Virus record (IMG/VR): IMGVR_UViG_3300047496_000068
Span: 1 to 47,027 of that record
Source: a virus
Reading direction: 5' to 3' (one strand)
DNA: 47,027 nucleotides
Shown: positions 40,540 through 47,027 of the stretch, piece after piece
Numbering within the stretch: position 1 is the stretch's first letter
Layout: every line of letters begins with the position of its first letter
The notes under the pieces: model-generated
What the model was told of the DNA's origin: nothing
Databases searched by the model: none
Seen by the model: the letters and a program-made list of their open reading frames with translations, nothing else
Position numbers and translations under genes: made by a program

Positions 40540-41013
40540 GTGACCGTCGTCGTCTTCGATCCAGAGGCGTTCAAGGCGGCCTACACAGCGTTTTCCACAG
40601 TGAGTGATGCGCAGCTTAACCTCGCGTTCGAGCTGGCGCAGAACTACGTCTCGAATGACGATTGCTCGCCGGTTCCGTACAATCCTCCGACCGTGAACAC
40701 GCGCGCCGACGTGCTGAACCTGCTCGTCGCGCACATCGCTCAGATTATGTTCGGGGTGAACGGGCAGCCGCCGTCTGGACTTGTCGGGCGCGTATCGAAC
40801 GCGTCCGAAGGTACTGTGAGCGTCGGGGTGGAGATGCCCACAACCCCGCAGACGGCATGGTGGTATCAGACGACCTGGGGCGCGCTGGCGTACGCCGCGC
40901 TCGCCCCCTACCGCACGGCGCGTTATCGCGCCAATCCGGGCAGGTTCGCGCAGGGTCCATACGGTCGCGGCCTTAGCGGCTTCGACGGGTTGGGGTCACG
41001 CGGATGGCGATGA
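40540..41013 (+). CDS. Head-tail connector, DUF4054 type
   Basis: A 157-aa connector. It has the helical core FDPEAFKAAYTAFSTVSDAQLNLAFELAQNYV... of the DUF4054 family and the ALVAHIAQIMFGVNG-like segment. Starts at a GTG shortly after the previous stop. Role: completes the head and joins the neck. Confidence 0.75.
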   Translation: MTVVVFDPEAFKAAYTAFSTVSDAQLNLAFELAQNYVSNDDCSPVPYNPPTVNTRADVLNLLVAHIAQIMFGVNGQPPSGLVGRVSNASEGTVSVGVEMPTTPQTAWWYQTTWGALAYAALAPYRTARYRANPGRFAQGPYGRGLSGFDGLGSRGWR

Positions 41014-41444
41014 GCGGCGGCGCGAGGGCCGACGCCTATCTGACTGCGCTCGCCAGCAAGATCACCAGCGCCAAGGAAGTCCGCGTCGGGTTTTTGGAGG
41101 GCGCGACTTACGATGAGGGAACCCCCGTGGCGCTCGTGGCGGCCATTCAAGAATTCGGAGCCCCATCCAAGGGCATACCGCCTCGCCCATTCATGCGCCC
41201 GACTGTCGCGAACCATAGCCGGGAGTGGCCCGAGCAGCTTGGCAAGACGCTGGTTCATTTCGATTATGACGCCGAGAAATCCCTTGGCGCGATGGGCGAA
41301 TTGATCGGCGGTGAAATCCGCCAGGCCATCGTGGACGTCACCGCACCCCCGCTAAAGCCCGCCACCATCAAGCGCAAGGGCTTCGACAAGCCCTTGGTGG
41401 ACACGGGCCACATGCTCGGCAGCGTCAATTACGAGGTCGTGTGA
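41004..41444 (+). CDS. Head-tail joining protein (HK97 gp10-like)
   Basis: A 146-aa protein with a GFLEGATYDEGTPVALVAAIQEFG segment and a Pro-rich PPRPFMRPTV region, matching the gp10/neck family. Start overlaps the connector stop; a second in-frame ATG (41010) exists. Probably joins the neck. Confidence 0.7.
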   Translation: MAMSGGARADAYLTALASKITSAKEVRVGFLEGATYDEGTPVALVAAIQEFGAPSKGIPPRPFMRPTVANHSREWPEQLGKTLVHFDYDAEKSLGAMGELIGGEIRQAIVDVTAPPLKPATIKRKGFDKPLVDTGHMLGSVNYEVV

Positions 41445-41653
41445 TGAAAATCTGGATTGTTGGAAAAGACCGCTCTGATCTTCACGTCGCCGCGTGGGAG
41501 TTTCAGGGCGCATATTCTGAAGAAGCGGACGCCGTAGAATCCTGCTCCGGTCATTCGGATTACTGGATTGCGCCAATCGAAATGGAGAAGGACGTCGGCG
41601 CTGAAACGACGGAATGGCCCGGCGCCTATTATCCGTTTGAGGCGTGGCAATGA
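41444..41653 (+). CDS. Small protein, unknown
   Basis: A 69-aa protein MKIWIVGKDRSDLHVAAWE..., with a mixed beta start and an acidic end. A GTG three bases upstream is a possible start. Coupled to both neighbours. No family recognised. Confidence 0.5.
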   Translation: MKIWIVGKDRSDLHVAAWEFQGAYSEEADAVESCSGHSDYWIAPIEMEKDVGAETTEWPGAYYPFEAWQ

Positions 41654-42048
41654 ACCTCCACGCCGTAGTCTCCTCCGCCATCAGCACCATCAATCCGCCG
41701 TTCATCGGATCTGTGAAGGTCTCCACCGGCTACACGGTCGCGGCGGACTTCACGCAGGTTCCAGCCTATACGCAGGTTGACGGAATTCCGATGCAAGTCC
41801 AGGCGCTGACCGGGCGGGAGATCGAACACCTCGACAGCCTGAATATCCAAGGGATCATACGGTCGGTTTATCTGAACGGCCAAATTCAGGGGATCAACCG
41901 ATCAGTTGGGCGCGGCGGCGACATCCTGCTGATTCCAACGGGCCTGTCTGGCGTGGCGCCGGACGTGTGGCTTGTGGTCGCCGTCCTTGAGGCATGGGAT
42001 GCGGACGGGTGGACGAAGGTCGCCGTCACGCTACAGAACAACGCATGA
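41650..42048 (+). CDS. Neck/tail completion protein, unknown
   Basis: A 132-aa protein [17 protein letters not shown]..., beta-rich with a hydrophobic N-terminal helix and repeated IQGI motifs. The ATG overlaps the upstream stop (ATGA). Position between connectors and terminator suggests a neck component. Confidence 0.6.
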   Translation: MNLHAVVSSAISTINPPFIGSVKVSTGYTVAADFTQVPAYTQVDGIPMQVQALTGREIEHLDSLNIQGIIRSVYLNGQIQGINRSVGRGGDILLIPTGLSGVAPDVWLVVAVLEAWDADGWTKVAVTLQNNA

Positions 42049-42752
42049 CCCCCACCGTCACCGAATCCATGTGCCTTCAAGCCACGGGGAATTTCCTCCT
42101 AGCCGTGCTTCCGGCTGGGGCGACTGTGATCCGGGGACAGCCCAACCGCGTGCCCGAGCCTACCGCCGAGCGGTTCGTGGTCATGACGCCGCTCTCACGC
42201 ATGAGGCAGTCCACCAACGTTGATACGAGCGCGGATGTCTATTTCACCGGGGACATCGCTGGAACGACCCTCACCGTGTCCGCCGTGGCCTACGGGACCA
42301 TTCTCGTGGGCGCTACGGTGTTTGGCGCGAACGTGGCGCTGGGGACGACTATCACCGCACTGGGGACGGGTACGGGCGGCGTAGGAACATACACGGTATC
42401 GCCCAGTCAAACCGTCGCGTCTGAGGCGATGGCGGCGGGCGGAACGCAGCTTCTGGTAGCCACGCAAGTGACGATCCAGCTTGATTTCCACGATCAGGAC
42501 GGCGCGGCTGATGACGTGCAAACCGTGATGACCGCCTTCCGCGACAACTATGCGTGCGAGTTCTACACTGGCGTCGGGTTCGACATCCAGCCACTCTATA
42601 CCTCAGACCCCATGCAAGCTCCCTTTGTCAACGGCGAAAGCCAATATGAGGACCGATGGACGCTTGATTTGGTGATGCAGGCCAATCCGGTGATTTCGGT
42701 CCCACAACAGTATGCCGATCTTCTCATCCCCACTCTCTACGAGGTACAATGA
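42045..42752 (+). CDS. Tail terminator-like protein with inserted module
   Basis: A 235-aa protein of the gp12-like neck/tail terminator type: a conserved N-terminal region ([21 protein letters not shown]), a [19 protein letters not shown] segment, and a [15 protein letters not shown]-to-FDIQPLY C-terminal part. The middle (about residues 68-135) holds one copy of the beta-rich repeat (GTTLTVSAV...GVGTYTVS). The start overlaps the preceding stop (ATGA). Confidence 0.7.
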   Translation: MTPTVTESMCLQATGNFLLAVLPAGATVIRGQPNRVPEPTAERFVVMTPLSRMRQSTNVDTSADVYFTGDIAGTTLTVSAVAYGTILVGATVFGANVALGTTITALGTGTGGVGTYTVSPSQTVASEAMAAGGTQLLVATQVTIQLDFHDQDGAADDVQTVMTAFRDNYACEFYTGVGFDIQPLYTSDPMQAPFVNGESQYEDRWTLDLVMQANPVISVPQQYADLLIPTLYEVQ

Positions 42753-42761
42753 GCCGCGCTC

Positions 42762-42830
42762 ATGCCGATTGAATATCCTATGAATTGCGGCTACCTTCAC
42801 CTAGAGCGTTCGCTCGGCGGGAGCTACTGA
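42762..42830 (+). CDS. Possible 22-aa ORF before sheath
   Basis: MPIEYPMNCGYLHLERSLGG..., in the 81-bp gap between terminator and sheath, with a start 10 bp after the terminator stop and an end just before the sheath ATG. No ribosome site stands out. It could be real or chance. Confidence 0.25.
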   Translation: MPIEYPMNCGYLHLERSLGGSY

Positions 42831-42833
42831 CAC

Positions 42834-44771
42834 ATGACCCTTGCTATTCCTGCGAGCCAACTCGTCAATATCGTCCCCGGCGTCATCGGCGCTGGCGGCT
42901 CGGCGCTTGACCTTTCCGGCCTGATCCTGACGTTCAACACGCGCGTTCCCATCGGAACCGTGGCGAGCTTCACCAGCGCCGCCGCCGTGGCTGCATTCTT
43001 CGGCCAGAACACCATCGAAGCCAACCTGGCCTCTACCTATTTCTCCGGCTACACCAACGGGACCATGACGCCGGGCGCGCTCCTGTTCGCGCAATATCCG
43101 TGGAAGTCCGCCGTTGGCGCCTATCTTCGCGGTGGCGGCGGTCTCACGCTCGCCCAAGTTCAGGCCATCACGTCCGGCGTTCTGACCCTGACGATTGACG
43201 GCGCGAACGTCACGTCCGCCAGCTTCAACCTTTCGGCGGCCGGCTCCTACTCCGCCGCCGCCGCGCTGATCCAGACCGCCCTCGCCTCACAGGATGCGAG
43301 CTTCACGGGCGTGCTGGCCCCCGCCGTTGGCGTCACGGCGAACACCTCCACCATCAGCGGAACCACGCTGACGGTAGTGACGCAATCGTCGGGCTCCAAC
43401 GTCCCCGGTGCGGTTTTGACCGGGACCGGCGTGACGGCGGGAACGACCATTGTCTCCCAACTGGCGGGAACGCAAGGCGGTGCGGGCACCTATCAGGTTT
43501 CTGTCTCGCAGACTGTTTCGGCTACCGCCATCACGGCTACCAACGCCGCGCAGGCCCTGCTTACCGCATCATCCGTGACCGGAACCATCGCAGCCGGTCA
43601 ATCGCTGAATGGGGTCGGCGTCACGGCCGGGTCCGCCATCGTCTCTCAACTGACGGGTACGGTTGGGGGCGCTGGCGTCTATATTGTCACGCCGAGCCAG
43701 ACGGTATCCTCCGAAGCGATGACGGCTGGCCTTGTGACCGTGACCTACGACAGCGCGTCGGCGGCGTTCGTGATCGCGTCAGGGTCTACCGGACCAAACT
43801 CCACCATCGGCTTCGCCACGGGCTCGGCATCCGCCACGCTGCTCCTAACCGCCGCGACCGGCGCGACCTTGAGCCAAGGCGCGGCCATCGCGTCCCCCGC
43901 ATCCTTCATGGCGAACGTCGTGCAACAGACGCAGAATTTCGCGTCGTTCATGACGGCGTTTGAGCCCGTCACGGCGGACAAGATCGCCTTCGCGGCGTGG
44001 AACAATACGACCTCGCCCATCGATCGTTACGTCTATGCCATGTGGTCCACGGACGTGACCGACACCACCAACACAAACACGTCTTCGGCCATCTACGCCA
44101 TCCTTCAGGCTGGGTATTCAGGGACCGCCGGCATCTACGCTCCGATCAATAAGAACTTCGCCGCCGCCTTCCTATGCGGGTTCATCGCATCGGTGAATTT
44201 TCAGCAGACAAACGGGCGCGCGTCGGCGGCCTACAAGATTCAGTCTGGCCTCCCCGCCGACGTGACGAGCGGTCTTGTGGCGCCGCAACTTCTGCTCAAT
44301 GGGATGAATTTCATCGGGCAATACTCGGCGGCGAACAGCAATTATACATGGCTACAAAATGGGCAAATCACTGGCCCATTCCTCTGGATTGACAGCTATA
44401 TCGACCAAATCTGGCTGAACAATCAGCTTCAAATCGCCCTTCTGGCGCTCTTGGGGACCATCGGCTCGGTTCCCTATAATCCCGCCGGATATGCCCTGAT
44501 CGATGCGGCGTGCGCGGACCCCATCAACGCGGCCCTGAATTTCGGCGCCATTCGCCCGAACGTGAACTTATCCGCCCTACAGCTTGCTGAGATCAACACC
44601 ATCGCCGGAAAGCAAGTTGCATCGACGGTTCAATCTCGGGGCTGGTATCTGAACGTAGTCGCGCCATCCGCGCAGGTCCGCATCGCACGCGGGTCGCCGC
44701 TGATCCAGCTTTTCTACACGGATGGGCAGTCCATTCAGACCATCAGCCTTAGCTCCGAAGAGGTGCAGTGA
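42834..44771 (+). CDS. Tail sheath protein (DUF3383 type)
   Basis: A 645-aa contractile-tail sheath. N-terminus MTLAIPASQLVNIVPGVIG and the VASTVQSRGWYLNVVAP-type C-terminus fit the DUF3383 sheath family. Between about residues 165 and 300 two copies of the [11 protein letters not shown]...GAGTYQVS unit are inserted into what is normally one loop. The C-terminal half carries the polymerisation core. Followed by the tube gene. Confidence 0.9.
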   Translation: MTLAIPASQLVNIVPGVIGAGGSALDLSGLILTFNTRVPIGTVASFTSAAAVAAFFGQNTIEANLASTYFSGYTNGTMTPGALLFAQYPWKSAVGAYLRGGGGLTLAQVQAITSGVLTLTIDGANVTSASFNLSAAGSYSAAAALIQTALASQDASFTGVLAPAVGVTANTSTISGTTLTVVTQSSGSNVPGAVLTGTGVTAGTTIVSQLAGTQGGAGTYQVSVSQTVSATAITATNAAQALLTASSVTGTIAAGQSLNGVGVTAGSAIVSQLTGTVGGAGVYIVTPSQTVSSEAMTAGLVTVTYDSASAAFVIASGSTGPNSTIGFATGSASATLLLTAATGATLSQGAAIASPASFMANVVQQTQNFASFMTAFEPVTADKIAFAAWNNTTSPIDRYVYAMWSTDVTDTTNTNTSSAIYAILQAGYSGTAGIYAPINKNFAAAFLCGFIASVNFQQTNGRASAAYKIQSGLPADVTSGLVAPQLLLNGMNFIGQYSAANSNYTWLQNGQITGPFLWIDSYIDQIWLNNQLQIALLALLGTIGSVPYNPAGYALIDAACADPINAALNFGAIRPNVNLSALQLAEINTIAGKQVASTVQSRGWYLNVVAPSAQVRIARGSPLIQLFYTDGQSIQTISLSSEEVQ

Positions 44772-45208
44772 TGCCTGGCAACACGATCACCTCGGCCAAC
44801 GCTGTCGTCCAGCTTACCGTTGACGGGCTTTTTCCGACGCCGGTTCAGATCCAGCAATTCTCCGCTGATCGCATGTTCGAGACGCAGGCGGTGGAAGTTG
44901 CCATGCTGCAACTTGGCGCGGATGGCATCTTGTCGGCCGGCTGGATTCCCCGCGTCACGCCTCAAACGTTTGAGATGATGGCCGACAGCCCGTCCGGGTT
45001 CATCTTTGAGCAATGGGACGCGGCCCAGGTGGCAGCGCAGCAACTCTATCCGGCCAATGGGACGATCACGCTCCCCGGCATCGGGCGGAAATACGCCATG
45101 ACGAACGGCTTTCTGATGAGCGTCGTCACCATCCCATCAGCCGGTCGCGTGCTGGCCGCACGCGCGTTCACTATTCACTGGAATGCGGTGACGGGCGCTC
45201 CGATCTAA
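44771..45208 (+). CDS. Tail tube protein
   Basis: A 145-aa protein following the sheath, as expected for the tube subunit. Beta-rich (AVVQLTVDGLFPTPVQIQQF) with an ATFEMMADSPSG-like loop. A GTG three bases upstream is another possible start. Ends at TAATG, overlapping the chaperone start. Confidence 0.7.
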   Translation: MPGNTITSANAVVQLTVDGLFPTPVQIQQFSADRMFETQAVEVAMLQLGADGILSAGWIPRVTPQTFEMMADSPSGFIFEQWDAAQVAAQQLYPANGTITLPGIGRKYAMTNGFLMSVVTIPSAGRVLAARAFTIHWNAVTGAPI

Positions 45209-45723
45209 TGCGTAAGGTCATATCGGTCACGGTCCCGAACGATCCGCGATACGCGCGAGACATCGGCAAGACTTACCAAATCACCGAAATGCCCGCGTCT
45301 CAGGCCGAAGAATGGGCCATGAAGGCGATTGGAGCCATGTCCAGAAGCGGCGCCGACATTCCCCCCGAGTTCTTGGCGGGCGGATGGGCCGTGGTGGCTA
45401 TGGTGGGGCTGAAGGCCATATTCGCTGCATCGTTTGAGGATGCCAAGCCCCTGCTCGATGAGATGATGGGCTGCGTGATGTCGGTTCAAACTGCTGCGGT
45501 GCGGCCCATGATTGAGGAGGATATCGAGGAGGTTTCCACGCGGGTCTGGTTGCGAGATCAGGTGTTCGCGTGCCATGCGGGTTTTTCCGTGATCGAGCGC
45601 CTGTCGAATATCCTAGCGATGGCCCGCGCGCCGATCCAGGAAGACGATACGCCGAATACGCTAACGTCCCCGGAACCATCGGAATCGTGGTCTCTCACGG
45701 AAAATCCACCATCCACGAGCTAG
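45208..45723 (+). CDS. Tail assembly chaperone, first frame
   Basis: A 171-aa protein in the tail chaperone position between tube and tape measure, with an N-terminal MRKVISVTVPNDPRYARD, a helical middle and an acidic Pro/Ser C-terminus. A longer frame upstream is a shadow. Chaperone genes in this position usually make a second product by frameshift; a candidate GGGTTTT slippery site lies at 45579-45585, in the correct frame for -1 slippage. Confidence 0.65.
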   Translation: MRKVISVTVPNDPRYARDIGKTYQITEMPASQAEEWAMKAIGAMSRSGADIPPEFLAGGWAVVAMVGLKAIFAASFEDAKPLLDEMMGCVMSVQTAAVRPMIEEDIEEVSTRVWLRDQVFACHAGFSVIERLSNILAMARAPIQEDDTPNTLTSPEPSESWSLTENPPSTS

Positions 45724-45815
45724 ATACGGTCTATGGTGTGGCGGACCTCTATAAAATGCTGGAGATCATCGAAGTCGATAACTTCAATCAGTGGGTAGCA
45801 AACAAGAAGGATTAA
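45687..45815 (+). CDS. Chaperone second frame or small coupled gene
   Basis: The -1 frame reads VVSHGKSTIHELDTVYGVAD and ends with a QWVANKKD tail, which looks like a real second chaperone product. It could be expressed by frameshifting from the previous gene or from an independent GTG at 45687 (ribosome site weak). The stop lies 4 bp before the tape measure start. Confidence 0.5.
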   Translation: MVSHGKSTIHELDTVYGVADLYKMLEIIEVDNFNQWVANKKD

Positions 45816-45819
45816 GGCG

Positions 45820-47027
45820 TTGCCCACGGTTATCGACAGCCTCACCATTTCTCTGGGCCTGGACCCGTCCAAATTCACGGATGGCTCTCGCAAATACCGC
45901 GACGAGGATAAGAAAAACCGCGAGGAGGCATCCAAATCCGCGAAGGATATGGAGCGGTCCAATAAGAACGTCGCGGACAGCTTCACCAATATCAAGCGCG
46001 AGGCGCTAGGGGCGTTCGCCGTCATCGTCGGCACGGCGTCGATCGAGAAGTTTGTCGCCAGTAGCGTCTCCGGTTTCACCAAACTCAGCATCGCCGCACG
46101 CCAAGCCAATGTTGATGTTCGCCAGATGGCGGCCTTCGACCTGATGAACCAGCGCAACGGCGGCGCGGCCGGTGCGGCGCCGACATGGCTCTCTACAATG
46201 GCCGGCGTTATGGAGGCGTGGAAAACCGGCGTTCGGCCCGTCGATTCGCAAATGAATGCGGCGTTCAATCAAATCGGCGTCGGCGGCCCCACCGACCCGA
46301 TGAACGTCTATCGCCGGTTCGCGGCATGGGCGCAGAAGCAAAAAGACCCGACGCTGGTGGCTCAAACGGCTGGATGGCTCGGCATCACCGATCCGTCCAT
46401 GACCGATATGGCGATGAATGGTCAGGCGTCGGTGGACAAGGGCATGGCGAACGCTCTGAAAAACGTCCCGACCAATGACGCCATAAAAAAGATGAAGGAG
46501 CTTTACGGAGCCTTTTTCGATCTTCGCCAAGCCATAACGGGGGACGCTCAAGAATTACTTGGCGAGTGGGCTCCGGCCCTTATCGGTACGCTCGACGCGA
46601 CGACGAAATTTGTGAAGGAGAATAAGGCGCTGGTCGAGGGTATCATGGCCCTCACGGCGGCCATGATTGGGCTGAAGGCGGTCGGTCTAGGCATAGGCAT
46701 CTCTCGCGCTATAGGGGGCGGCGGTGCGGCCGCTGGCGCGGGCGCGGCTGCTGGCGGCGGATGGCTGGGCGCGCTCGGGCTTTGGGGATTTGACGCTTGG
46801 CTCGCCCATGAGGTTTTCAAGAGCGACACGGGAGATCACACGGAAGATGCGAGGGTTGCGAGGGTCAACGCAGCGTTCGCAGCGTCTAAGGGCGGTGGCG
46901 GGGGCGGAGACATAGCCACGGCTATGGCTTCTCACGGCGCGAGCCAGGCTGCTATCCAGGGCGTCCTGGCTGGCGTCTATGCCGAGGGCGGCGGTATCGG
47001 CATGTCTAAAAACGGAGCCTTTGGCAT
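45820..47027 (+). CDS. Tail tape measure protein (3' partial)
   Basis: A tape measure running off the right edge (402 codons here). The TTG start is supported by AAGG just upstream and by the family-typical opening MPTVIDSLTISLGLDPSKF (if TTG is read as Met). A charged helical stretch (about residues 25-60) is followed by a long helical middle, and about residues 268-295 are hydrophobic and could be membrane-associated. The last visible residues (LAGVYAEGGGIGMSKNGAFG) resemble the start of a phage tail lysozyme domain. Confidence 0.8.
   Translation, partial: MPTVIDSLTISLGLDPSKFTDGSRKYRDEDKKNREEASKSAKDMERSNKNVADSFTNIKREALGAFAVIVGTASIEKFVASSVSGFTKLSIAARQANVDVRQMAAFDLMNQRNGGAAGAAPTWLSTMAGVMEAWKTGVRPVDSQMNAAFNQIGVGGPTDPMNVYRRFAAWAQKQKDPTLVAQTAGWLGITDPSMTDMAMNGQASVDKGMANALKNVPTNDAIKKMKELYGAFFDLRQAITGDAQELLGEWAPALIGTLDATTKFVKENKALVEGIMALTAAMIGLKAVGLGIGISRAIGGGGAAAGAGAAAGGGWLGALGLWGFDAWLAHEVFKSDTGDHTEDARVARVNAAFAASKGGGGGGDIATAMASHGASQAAIQGVLAGVYAEGGGIGMSKNGAFG

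Noticed and set aside
1-47027. Integrase or transposase suggesting a temperate or mobile element
   Set aside because: None was seen among the genes; the XRE regulators alone do not prove lysogeny.

Overview
The window is most of the genome of a tailed phage with a contractile tail (myovirus type) that infects an alphaproteobacterium. The tail type rests on a DUF3383-type tail sheath, a tail tube protein, a baseplate J protein and the start of a tape measure. The host guess rests on a GcrA-family regulator, a DUF3309 membrane protein, a spanin pair of a style seen in alphaproteobacterial phages, and a GC-rich sequence with Alphaproteobacteria-like codon use. No integrase, transposase or CRISPR array is visible. 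Both window ends lie inside the tail module (tape measure at the right, baseplate J at the left), so the window looks like a circular or permuted genome opened between them, with the remaining tail and baseplate genes missing.

Layout. 3-8360 (+): end of the tail module (baseplate J, DUF2612, tail fibre, beta-helix tailspike), then the lysis cassette (holin-like, glucosaminidase endolysin, Rz/Rz1-like spanins), closed by a strong terminator at 8382. 8449-9498 (+): a short promoter-led set of small genes. 9458-15735 (-): a long leftward operon with a Sak4-like recombinase, a RecE-like nuclease preceded by a 32-aa zinc ribbon gene, an XRE-domain protein, and a run of small secreted or membrane proteins. 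15845-22193 (+): sliding clamp, SNF2-like helicase, DNA methyltransferase, DEAH helicase, GcrA homologue, VRR-NUC nuclease. 22162-24137 (-): small HTH-like protein, a 530-aa protein of unknown function and two tRNA genes. 24146-26153: a plus-strand coiled-coil protein, a minus-strand ssb operon and a plus-strand XRE regulator pair. 26135-28476 (-): PrimPol/VirE-type primase-helicase with a small XRE regulator. 28477-28905: repeat-rich, AT-rich non-coding region, the best candidate for replication origin and operator. 28906-47027 (+): late genes, running from small proteins and a structured non-coding stretch through TerS, TerL, portal, head morphogenesis, an atypical tRNA cluster, protease/scaffold, cement protein, capsid, head-tail connectors, sheath, tube and chaperone to the tape measure.

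How it fits together. The phage has no DNA polymerase in this window but does have its own clamp, SSB, primase-helicase, two further helicases and recombination nucleases, so it probably recruits host Pol III. The GcrA homologue beside a methyltransferase suggests interference with the host's methylation-linked transcription. Most genes overlap their neighbour by ATGA or GTGA, which fixed many starts. Several coding starts differ from the longest possible frame because of this coupling. Family names are recalled from protein motifs; no database search was run.
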